A DNA stretch of 64,000 nt from an uncultured Salinimicrobium sp. (GTDB lineage Bacteria; Bacteroidota; Bacteroidia; Flavobacteriales; Flavobacteriaceae). The notes beneath the pieces are model-generated. The model was not told the DNA's origin. It did no database searches and saw nothing but the letters and a program-made list of their open reading frames with translations. Position numbers and translations under genes: made by a program. Positions 26,227 to 33,885 of this stretch are shown here, one piece after another (positions within the stretch are counted from its first letter, which is position 1; each line of letters begins with the position of its first letter). The stretch spans positions 48,212 to 112,211 of the forward strand of contig CAMPKA010000008.1 of NCBI GenBank assembly GCA_946887075.1, in the 5' to 3' direction.

Positions 26227-28136
26227 CTAGCCTGTTTGATCGTTAATCCCTTATCCAGGAAAAGAATATAATGTGCTGTGTTCTGGTATCCTCCCGCGGG
26301 CTGTTTTTCGTAATCGAATTTGTTCTCCAGGTACTGGGTGGTGCCTTCCTCTTCCAGGGAGGTCATTAGATCACGGGAAGACGCCAGCCGTAGCAGGATG
26401 TCATAGGTGACATCGAAACCGCGAACTGCATAGGTGTTCGGGGTTACCCCGTACTTCTCCCTGTACTTCCGGATCAGGCTACTGGTGGGGCTTCCTCCTT
26501 CATAGGATCGTTCCACAGACGGATAATGAAACCTCAGGTTTCCCAGATGATAATTGGAGACATTATCGCTTTCAAAATGCTTGTTCTTCTGAGTGGTCAA
26601 CAGGGTGATCTTGTAAGGTCCAAGCAGGGAATTCAGGTAGGAAACGACATTGCTAAGTACCCCGATCTGCGAAGACTCCAGCACAACCCAGTTCGGACGA
26701 TCCTTGACCAGCGAAGAAAGAATCACCTTTTGACTGACGTTCGAACCGCCTCCCACATCAATAGTCCGCGCCTGAGGTAAAGCATGTAGTAACTGCTGTT
26801 TGGTATTTGCAGCTCCCGGGTCGGTGATCACCACGATGTTCTTACCGGCTGCATTCTCGGACAAAAATGATATCATTCCCTCTGTGAGCATTTCATCTGT
26901 GGGCCTGGTCTGTAGAAAATTGGACATTCCCCCTACCTTCTTCTTGGTCAGTGGAGATATCACGGGCACCTGCTGCTGCTCAAGGGCAGCTGCTGCTGCT
27001 TCTGCCTGATCCTGTAGAACAGGGCCTATGACAGCCTCAACTTCTGAGAAATCATGGGTATTGATGATGTTCCTGACTTCTGCCGCACTCTGATGGGTAT
27101 CAAAAACACGGAGATTGGTAGAAATTCCTTGGGACTTGGCCGAATCCACAGCCATAAGGACCCCGCTATAGAAATCAAGGGAGATTTGCATGACCTTATC
27201 ATTTCTGATTGTTTGGGCCATGGTAGTGGTGGTATCCTCCGGATCGATCCTGTGCAGATTGAATGGGAGCATAACTACCAGATCCTTTGTCGAGCGGTTT
27301 GATATTCGGTGCTCAAGATTGACGATATGCTCTTCCGAATAGTTGGCTACCTCAAAATTTTCAGGATTTGGCACCTTGAGCACCATTCCCGATTTCAGTC
27401 CGTCCTGAAGGGCCGGATTAAGTGTAACCAGGGAATCCCTGCTGATTCCGAACCTGCGGGTTAGGCTGTACAAGGTTTCCTGGGGTTTGACCTGATAATA
27501 CGTAAATAGGCTTCCTTCGACAGGTATGACAGGCTGTGTATTCCCGTTTCGAACCTTCAGGACCATGCCCGGTTTAAGAATGGTCACCCCCGGATTAAGT
27601 CCTTTAAGGTCTTCTATGGTGATGTTGTACTTCCTTGAAATCCCAAACCAGGTCTCCTTGGGAAGCACCAGGTGTTCTTTTGCACTGAGATCAAGGGGAT
27701 TTACCCCTTCTGGTTCCTCCCTGGGCTCCTCCGGTTTCAGGTTGATGGGAATGCGTATCTTCTCTCCCCTTCTCAGTTCCTCGGAGTAAAGGTGTTTGTT
27801 GTATTTCTTGATCTGTTCTATCGGAACCTGATATTGCTGCGAAAGGCTGAAAAGAGTTTCCCTGCGCCTGACCCGGTGCGTTTTGAACTTTACTCCTGTG
27901 GACTCCCGGATCTGCTCATTTGTTCCGTCTACAGGCACCACCAGCTTGTTGCCGGGGCTGATACCCCTCCTTGCATCGGGATTATAGGTGTAGATGGTCT
28001 CGACGGAGGTGTTGTATCTTTGCGCGATCTGGTAAAGCGTTTCTCCTTCTTTTACGATGTGGTACTTATACTGCTGCGCGATCGCTGTCGCCAGGGAGAG
28101 CTGGAAAAAAAGGAAAAAAAGGATCAGGTTCTTCAT
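26223..28136 (-). CDS. LysM-repeat protein with periplasmic-binding-like domain
   Basis: 637 residues. A signal peptide (MKNLILFFLFFQLSLATAIA) is followed by four LysM repeats, each with a Y-V-ETLYSL-like start: YHIVKEGETLYQIAQRY, THRVRRRETLFSLSQQY, HLVLPKETWFGISRKY and YYQVKPQETLYSLTRRF. From about residue 290 comes a type I periplasmic-binding fold (VVMLPFNLHRIDPEDTTTT, DFYSGVLMAVDSAK, EAVIGPVLQDQAE). LysM should hold it at peptidoglycan; the second domain may bind a small ligand. An upstream in-frame ATG (28190) overlaps guaA and precedes the signal peptide, so I chose 28136, 10 nt after the guaA stop. Confidence 0.9.
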   Translation of the reverse strand: MKNLILFFLFFQLSLATAIAQQYKYHIVKEGETLYQIAQRYNTSVETIYTYNPDARRGISPGNKLVVPVDGTNEQIRESTGVKFKTHRVRRRETLFSLSQQYQVPIEQIKKYNKHLYSEELRRGEKIRIPINLKPEEPREEPEGVNPLDLSAKEHLVLPKETWFGISRKYNITIEDLKGLNPGVTILKPGMVLKVRNGNTQPVIPVEGSLFTYYQVKPQETLYSLTRRFGISRDSLVTLNPALQDGLKSGMVLKVPNPENFEVANYSEEHIVNLEHRISNRSTKDLVVMLPFNLHRIDPEDTTTTMAQTIRNDKVMQISLDFYSGVLMAVDSAKSQGISTNLRVFDTHQSAAEVRNIINTHDFSEVEAVIGPVLQDQAEAAAAALEQQQVPVISPLTKKKVGGMSNFLQTRPTDEMLTEGMISFLSENAAGKNIVVITDPGAANTKQQLLHALPQARTIDVGGGSNVSQKVILSSLVKDRPNWVVLESSQIGVLSNVVSYLNSLLGPYKITLLTTQKNKHFESDNVSNYHLGNLRFHYPSVERSYEGGSPTSSLIRKYREKYGVTPNTYAVRGFDVTYDILLRLASSRDLMTSLEEEGTTQYLENKFDYEKQPAGGYQNTAHYILFLDKGLTIKQAR

Positions 28137-28146
28137 ATATTGTTGC

Positions 28147-29676
28147 TTATTCCCATTCAATTGTAGCAGGTGGTTTTGAACTGATATCATAGACTACCCT
28201 GTTAACGCCCTTTACCCGGTTGATTATTGTGTTAGAGGTCTTCTGCAAGAAGTCATACGGCAGATTCACCCAATCGGCCGTCATGCCGTCGGTGGACTCC
28301 ACCGCCCTGAGCGCAACCACTTTTTCATACGTTCTCTCATCTCCCATCACCCCCACCGCGCTTATCGGGAGCAGGATGGCCCCTGCCTGCCAGACTTTGT
28401 CATAAAGGCCCCATTCCCTGAGCCCATTGATAAAGATCGCATCGACTTCCTGTAAGACCCTGACCTTCTCGGCTGTGATGTCTCCCAAAATCCGGATCGC
28501 CAGCCCTGGCCCTGGGAATGGATGCCTGCCGAGCAGGTCTTTATGAATATTCAGTTCTGCCCCTACCCTTCTTACTTCGTCCTTGAACAGCATTCGTAAG
28601 GGCTCCACGACCTGCAGCTTCATATAATCCGGCAGGCCTCCCACATTGTGATGGGACTTGATCGTAACGGAAGGACCATTTACCGATACGGATTCTATCA
28701 CATCAGGATAGATCGTCCCCTGGGCCAGGAATTTCACTCCCGTGATGCGATGGGCCTCATCGTCGAAAACCTCGATGAAAGTCTTTCCTATGGCTTTTCG
28801 CTTGCCTTCAGGGTCAGAGATCCCGGCAAGGGCTTCCAAAAAACGTGCCGAAGCATCGACCCCTTTGACATTCAGACCCATGTCTTTGTACTGATCAAGG
28901 ACACTTTCAAATTCATTCTTTCTCAGCAGCCCGTTATTGACAAAGATGCAATAGAGATTCGTACCGATAGCTCTGTGAAGCAGCACCGCCGCAACGGAAG
29001 AGTCGACCCCTCCACTCAGCCCGAGCACAACTTTCTCATCCCCTATCCGTTGCTTTAATTCCCCTACAGTCATATCGACAAAAGCCTCGGGAGTCCACTC
29101 CTGCTGTACTCCAGCAATATTCACCAGAAAGTTCTCGAGTAGTTTCTTTCCATCGGTGGAGTGGTATACCTCCGGATGAAACTGAATGCCAAAGGTTTCC
29201 TCTCCTTCGATCCTGAAGGCGGCGTTAAGGACATCGGGGGTGCTGGCGAGTCTAAGGGCATCGTCCGGCAAGACTTTGATCGTGTCGCTATGGCTCATCC
29301 ATACCTGGGTGTTCTCAGGTATTTCACGGAAAAGGAGTTCTCCATCTCTGATCATGTTGAGATTGGCTCTTCCGTACTCCCTGATCTCCGATGCCTCTAC
29401 CTTCCCTCCGCCAAAATGGGCGAGGTACTGGGCGCCGTAACAAACGGCCAGAAGCGGCATTTTTTTCCTTATTCCCGAGAGATCCGGATGAGGAGCATCG
29501 GCGGCACGCACAGAAAAAGGGCTTCCTGATAAAATGGTGGCCCTGAAACCTGAGAGATCTTCAGGAACCTTGTTGTAAGGAAAGATTTCACAGTAAATAT
29601 TTAGTTCTCTGACTCGCCTTGCAATCAATTGGGTATACTGGGAGCCAAAATCGAGGATGAGGACTTTGTTGCGCAT
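28147..29676 (-). CDS. guaA: GMP synthase (glutamine-hydrolysing)
   Basis: Converts XMP to GMP with glutamine and ATP. About 509 residues. The class I glutaminase domain starts [20 protein letters not shown], with the nucleophile in [16 protein letters not shown] and the distal HPEV motif. The ATP pyrophosphatase loop is [18 protein letters not shown], and the C-terminal dimerisation domain ends PPATIEWE. Two ATGs are available (29682 and 29676). The first lies inside the -7 box at 29680-29687, so the second is preferred. First gene of a four-gene leftward operon. Confidence 0.98.
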   Translation of the reverse strand: MRNKVLILDFGSQYTQLIARRVRELNIYCEIFPYNKVPEDLSGFRATILSGSPFSVRAADAPHPDLSGIRKKMPLLAVCYGAQYLAHFGGGKVEASEIREYGRANLNMIRDGELLFREIPENTQVWMSHSDTIKVLPDDALRLASTPDVLNAAFRIEGEETFGIQFHPEVYHSTDGKKLLENFLVNIAGVQQEWTPEAFVDMTVGELKQRIGDEKVVLGLSGGVDSSVAAVLLHRAIGTNLYCIFVNNGLLRKNEFESVLDQYKDMGLNVKGVDASARFLEALAGISDPEGKRKAIGKTFIEVFDDEAHRITGVKFLAQGTIYPDVIESVSVNGPSVTIKSHHNVGGLPDYMKLQVVEPLRMLFKDEVRRVGAELNIHKDLLGRHPFPGPGLAIRILGDITAEKVRVLQEVDAIFINGLREWGLYDKVWQAGAILLPISAVGVMGDERTYEKVVALRAVESTDGMTADWVNLPYDFLQKTSNTIINRVKGVNRVVYDISSKPPATIEWE

Positions 29677-29679
29677 GCG

Positions 29680-29687
29680 CAAAAATA
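29680..29687 (-). promoter_or_regulatory. -7 promoter box TATTTTTG at the guaA start
   Basis: Exact TAnnTTTG match ending only 3 nt before the preferred ATG. If it is used, transcription would begin at or inside the start codon, giving a leaderless message. Otherwise the operon is read from a promoter further upstream. Confidence 0.4.
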
Positions 29688-29740
29688 GGAATTTGAAGCA
29701 GAATGAAGATCAAATTCGATCCGAAAATACCCGAGGTGGT

Positions 29741-29947
29741 TCAGGTTCCCTTTACCAACATCTTAGGGATATTTCCCAGGCCCGTTTTCCTCCAGATCAG
29801 TTGCCTGGACCGACGTCGCAGCAGCACCAGCCTGGTCAGCAACAGGGAAAGAAGGGTTATCAGGTAAATGGAACCGGCAAGAATCAGAATCTTCAAAGCT
29901 GGAGTATTTGTACGTAAAGTGTGATTTTCGTCGATGTTATTTAACAT
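29741..29947 (-). CDS. Possible small single-span membrane protein (68 aa)
   Basis: A 68-codon frame in the gap between guaA and the DUF2071 gene. It encodes one strong membrane helix (ILILAGSIYLITLLSLLLT) followed by a basic cluster (LRRRSRQLIWRK), which fits a protein with its C-terminus inside. Its ATG is about 6 nt after a near-consensus -7 box (TATTTTTC). I do not recognise it. Chance cannot be excluded for so short a frame, but no other gene occupies this stretch. Confidence 0.4.
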   Translation of the reverse strand: MLNNIDENHTLRTNTPALKILILAGSIYLITLLSLLLTRLVLLRRRSRQLIWRKTGLGNIPKMLVKGT

Positions 29948-30052
29948 TGACAGGAAAAATATCTAATAATTCGGATGCAATGTAGGATTTTTCTTTCAAT
30001 GATTCTCGGTAGGTGCAAAGTTTTCCCAAACTTTTCCGTTGCTCCGGTGCTA

Positions 30053-30796
30053 ATGAGTAAATTGTTTCAAAAAATAAACGAGATGAGCCTGATAACCGCG
30101 CAGTGGCATAAACCCTTGCTGGCCGTGTATACGGTTCCCAGGGAAATTCTGGAACCATTTCTTCCCAAGTATACGGAACTGGATCTTTTCAATGGAAATT
30201 GTCTGGTTTATCTGGCTGCCTTCCGATACAAAAGAATCAGCCTTGGAGAGAAAAAGATTCCCCTGATCAAGCAGATACAGGAGGTCAGCCTCAGGTTCTG
30301 CGTCAAACACTTCAACGGTGCGGTCTGGCAAAAAGGAGATTCAGTCATCAGCAGGATTATAGAACATCTTCCCGTTCCCATTCCGACCGGTCTTTTTGTC
30401 GAGGAGGATCTGAAAGAACTGCCCTCAAGGTTTGAATCAGAGGAGGAGGAAGATAGGCTCAGGGTAAAGTACTCCTGGCTTTTTCGGGAGAAGTGGCAGT
30501 TTTTTGCAGCCGACGCAGATAAGGGAATGTCTCCGGTAAACGAAGGTTCCGAGCAGTCCTTTGTTCTCAACCGTCCGTTTACTTTCTTCCGGTCCTCTAC
30601 AGGAAAAACACTGGTAACGCAGTACTCCGGAGCCTCCTTCCAGCTTTACGGAGTGACAGAATACGAACTGGAGGTGGACTTCTCGTTTCTTATAGGGTCC
30701 CGATTCTCCATACTGAACCAGGCTGTACCTCGCCTGGTTATGTTCTCCGAGGGGGCAATCAGAACGTTTCAAAAACCCGTGGAAGTCAGCTCCTGA
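30053..30796 (+). CDS. DUF2071 family protein (YqjF-like)
   Basis: About 248 residues. Matches the DUF2071 pattern: ITAQWHKPLLAVYTVPREIL at the start, FLPKYTELDLFNGNCLVYLA, a central LRFCVKHFNGAVWQ (RTYV-like strand of the family), and SGASFQLYGVTEYELEV near the end. Function unknown; a beta-barrel-like fold is expected. Cytoplasmic. Start chosen at the ATG at 30053, although the frame is open from 29975. It converges with the decarboxylase gene and ends 5 nt before it. Confidence 0.75.
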   Translation: MSKLFQKINEMSLITAQWHKPLLAVYTVPREILEPFLPKYTELDLFNGNCLVYLAAFRYKRISLGEKKIPLIKQIQEVSLRFCVKHFNGAVWQKGDSVISRIIEHLPVPIPTGLFVEEDLKELPSRFESEEEEDRLRVKYSWLFREKWQFFAADADKGMSPVNEGSEQSFVLNRPFTFFRSSTGKTLVTQYSGASFQLYGVTEYELEVDFSFLIGSRFSILNQAVPRLVMFSEGAIRTFQKPVEVSS

Positions 30797-30801
30797 AGGG
30801 C

Positions 30802-32166
30802 CTACATGGTCCCCAGAACCACATCGATGTCCTTTTCCGTGGTCTCAGGGTTGATGAAGCAAAACCTTGAAATAGTCTCTCCCCGCCAACGTGTCGGAGT
30901 GACCAGGGCAATTCCGGCTTTGTGATTCCTGTAGGTCCAGTCCCTGTAATCCTCAGCCTTCCATCCTTTTCTTCGGAACAGAACAACAGAAAGACTTGCG
31001 GGTCTTACGAGTTCGAGCTGCGGGTGGCTTATGATCTTCTGAGCGGCGATACGGGCCAGTTCTATGCCTTTTTCTATGGAATCCCTGTATTTATCCGTCC
31101 CATGCATGGCCAGGGAGAACCACAGTGGCATTCCCCTGACCCGCCGGGTCAGCTGGATCTGGTAATCCGCAGGGTTGAATCCTTCGGCACCTTCATCTTT
31201 AAAAATATCAAGATAAGCCCCTTTCTGGGAATGGGCCTGTGCGGCGATTTCCATGTTCCTGTAAATGACAGCTCCACAGTCGTAGGGTGAAAAAAGCCAT
31301 TTATGGGGATCAATGGTGATGCTGTCTGCCTGTTCTATTCCATTGAACAGGGGTCTAACTGAGGGCGCTGCAAGGGCACCCCCTCCATAAGCGGCGTCGA
31401 CGTGAAACCACAGTCCCTCTTTCCGGCAGACGGATGCGATGCTGTGAAGCTCATCGATAATACCGGCATTGGTGGTCCCTCCCGTTGCAACCACGGCGAA
31501 CAGCCGCCTCCTTTCCTCGGGCCGTAATCCTGCAATGGCCTTTTCAAGGGCTTCCCCGCAAAGGTATTCCTCCGGGCTTTCTATCAACAGCACCTCAGCA
31601 TCCATCACCCTGGCCATGGCCTGAACTGAGGAATGGGCGCCGGAAGACGTGACCAGCAGCGCCCGCTCCGTCGATCCGGTATTCTTTCTCCAGGCATCCC
31701 TTGCGGCTACCAGGGCAGAGAGATTGGCCGCAGTTCCTCCACTGGTAAAGACCCCGAATGCGCCCTCGGGTAGCCCCGTCAAAGAAACCAGCCACCTCAT
31801 GGCCTGGTTTTCACAGAATATTCCTCCTGCCCCCTCCATCCAGTAAGCCCCATGGATACTCGAGGCAGCTGTCACCAGGTCAAACATAATCGCGGCCCGG
31901 GTCGGAGCGGCGGGAACAAAAGCCAGGTGCCGGGGATGATCTATAGGTACGGTAGCTTTTACCAGGACATCCCGAAACATTTTGAAAGCAACTTCTCCCC
32001 CGATCCCCTGGGGGGTAACGGTTTCGCCGATTTCCTGGAAAAGATCCGATTCTTTTCGTGGCGTCCCCAGTTCCGGGGTTACATTGGAAATCCGATCAAT
32101 GGTATATTTCATCACATCGAGGGTCATTTCGACCAGATCGATATCGATCTTATGCATTTTGCTCAT
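30802..32166 (-). CDS. PLP-dependent group II decarboxylase
   Basis: 454 residues. Aromatic-L-amino-acid/glutamate decarboxylase-type fold I enzyme. FTSGGTAANLSAL binds the PLP phosphate, FHVDAAYGGGAL holds the PLP-binding Asp, and TIDPHKW carries the Schiff-base lysine (Lys289). The RVRGMPLWFSLAMHG and TRWRGETISRFCFINPET segments are typical of the group. The substrate is not determined. Its ATG overlaps the bshC stop by four bases (ATGA), so it is translated with bshC. This raises the question of a link to thiol metabolism, which is not established. Confidence 0.92.
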   Translation of the reverse strand: MSKMHKIDIDLVEMTLDVMKYTIDRISNVTPELGTPRKESDLFQEIGETVTPQGIGGEVAFKMFRDVLVKATVPIDHPRHLAFVPAAPTRAAIMFDLVTAASSIHGAYWMEGAGGIFCENQAMRWLVSLTGLPEGAFGVFTSGGTAANLSALVAARDAWRKNTGSTERALLVTSSGAHSSVQAMARVMDAEVLLIESPEEYLCGEALEKAIAGLRPEERRRLFAVVATGGTTNAGIIDELHSIASVCRKEGLWFHVDAAYGGGALAAPSVRPLFNGIEQADSITIDPHKWLFSPYDCGAVIYRNMEIAAQAHSQKGAYLDIFKDEGAEGFNPADYQIQLTRRVRGMPLWFSLAMHGTDKYRDSIEKGIELARIAAQKIISHPQLELVRPASLSVVLFRRKGWKAEDYRDWTYRNHKAGIALVTPTRWRGETISRFCFINPETTEKDIDVVLGTM

Positions 32167-33770
32167 AAACTAAGGATATCAAATTTGAAGGCGAGTGGGT
32201 CCAGCTCCCTGATCAGGGAAGGAACCAGCTCATCGCCGTAGCGGAGGTAAAATTCAGAAAAATTATGGTGGCGCTCCTGCAACCCCTGGTTTGGAAACAG
32301 TTCATTCTGAAGGGAGGTGATCCTGGAAACCTCATCCTGGAGCTTTCTTCTCTGGGCCAGAAGCAATCGCTTTTCCAGGTTGTCCAGGCCTTTCAACTGC
32401 TTTACTTCCTGGGCCCTCACAGCTCCCAGAAAGGATTTATCCGTCTGATCAGCCAGGGCATACAGCTCCCTGAACTGCTCGGTGAGATGCTTCTTCTGAG
32501 GTGAAAAATCGATATTGATATTAGAGATCTTCCGGACCTTCCTGTTTATGAGCTCATGGGACCTGAGGAACAATTCTTCCGGTTTGATGTCCAGCTTGCG
32601 CCTTTTCTCCTCCTGTTTTGCTGTCTGGAGGAGGACGGAATTGCGCAGCAGAAGTATCGGAAAAACCACCTTCTGTTGTTCAAAATAGCTGCGCAGTTCG
32701 AGCCAGTAGGCGATCTCCCCGCCCCCTCCAATGTAACAGAGGTTCGGCAGTATCACTTCCTGATAAAGGGGTCGCATCAGGACATTCGGACTGAATTTCT
32801 CTGGCTCGTTGTCCAGCAGCTCCAGAAGATCCGAGGCCCTCCATGAGATATCATGACCATGGACGTAGTACCTGCCGTCCTGCTCAACAATACGCTCCCG
32901 CAATCCCTGCTCCATATAAAACAGATTGATCTCCCGGGGATTGACCTGAATGTCATAGCCTAAATCCGACAGAGATTGGATAGCTGGGAGGGTGGCCTTA
33001 CTACAGCTTTTCTCAAGAAGTTCTTTCTTCATCCAGGGAATAAAGGCTTTCTTGAGATCACGAGAATTCCCATCGATGATCACCAAACCGTACTCCCCGA
33101 AGATCTCATTGGCCAGGTAACGCGTGGCACTGCTCAAATCCTTGTGCTCCAGGTAGGCTTCTCTAAACCATTCCCTCAGACGGACCGCGTGGGCAGAGCC
33201 TCCTATTTCCGCGGATAGCAGTTCCAGCACATCTTCAAGACCCGCAGTGGGATGTTCCCCAACCGGCCCACCGGTGTAAGCTGACTGAACAGGATTCCAT
33301 TTAAACTTTTTCCCGTGAAGGTGAAAGAAGCTGATTTCCTCGAAATCGTGATCTTCCGTAGCCATCCAAAAAACTGGAACAAAATTATATTGTGGAAATC
33401 TCCCCTCGAGTTGATGGGCAAGATTGATCGTGCTGATGATCTTGTACAAAAAGTACAGCGGTCCGGTAAAAAGGTTGAGCTGATGTCCGGTGGTGATGGT
33501 GAAGGTATTGTCTTCTTCCAGCAGTCTCAGATTTTTTGAGGTAGCCTCTGATACCTTTGTATGGCGGTACTGCTCCCCCAATACCCTGACCAGGTCCTCC
33601 CGTTGGTTCCTCGGATATGCCTTCTGTTTTTCCTTTACCTGGTCCTCGAAATTTTCGAGAGCTGGAAATCTGTGATAAAGTTCCCTGAGCTCAGTCTTCT
33701 GTTCCAGGTAATCGAGGATAAGGGAAGAAAAGAACCGGGTGTCAGAATAGGAGAGCTGGTGGGATGGCAT
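32163..33770 (-). CDS. bshC: Bacillithiol biosynthesis cysteine-adding enzyme BshC
   Basis: 535 residues. Adds cysteine to GlcN-malate in the last step of bacillithiol synthesis. Recognised from ITTGHQLNLFTGPLYFLYKI near residue 92, FWMATEDHDFEEI (the HxGH-like/DHD core), YGLVIIDG, and ILPNLCYIGGGGEIAYWLEL. The C-terminal half has a long coiled coil, which mediates dimerisation in known structures. bshA and bshB are not in the window. It has its own -7 box and is coupled to the downstream decarboxylase by a four-base overlap. Confidence 0.96.
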   Translation of the reverse strand: MPSHQLSYSDTRFFSSLILDYLEQKTELRELYHRFPALENFEDQVKEKQKAYPRNQREDLVRVLGEQYRHTKVSEATSKNLRLLEEDNTFTITTGHQLNLFTGPLYFLYKIISTINLAHQLEGRFPQYNFVPVFWMATEDHDFEEISFFHLHGKKFKWNPVQSAYTGGPVGEHPTAGLEDVLELLSAEIGGSAHAVRLREWFREAYLEHKDLSSATRYLANEIFGEYGLVIIDGNSRDLKKAFIPWMKKELLEKSCSKATLPAIQSLSDLGYDIQVNPREINLFYMEQGLRERIVEQDGRYYVHGHDISWRASDLLELLDNEPEKFSPNVLMRPLYQEVILPNLCYIGGGGEIAYWLELRSYFEQQKVVFPILLLRNSVLLQTAKQEEKRRKLDIKPEELFLRSHELINRKVRKISNINIDFSPQKKHLTEQFRELYALADQTDKSFLGAVRAQEVKQLKGLDNLEKRLLLAQRRKLQDEVSRITSLQNELFPNQGLQERHHNFSEFYLRYGDELVPSLIRELDPLAFKFDILSL

Positions 33771-33787
33771 ATCTTACTTTTGATTGG

Positions 33788-33795
33788 CAAAGATA
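33788..33795 (-). promoter_or_regulatory. -7 promoter box TATCTTTG before bshC
   Basis: Exact TAnnTTTG match on the minus strand, 17 nt before the bshC ATG. Confidence 0.55.
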
Positions 33796-33846
33796 CCGAA
33801 GTTAGCCATTTTTTACATCTGGTTCTCCAAATTCCCGGGGGTGTAT

Positions 33847-33854
33847 TACCTTTG
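33847..33854 (+). promoter_or_regulatory. -7 promoter box TACCTTTG before the M14 peptidase
   Basis: Exact TAnnTTTG match on the plus strand, 31 nt before the ATG at 33886. With the bshC box it makes a compact divergent promoter pair within 116 nt. Confidence 0.5.
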
Positions 33855-33885
33855 GAAGGAAACCGCATAAACCTGCACCATATTT

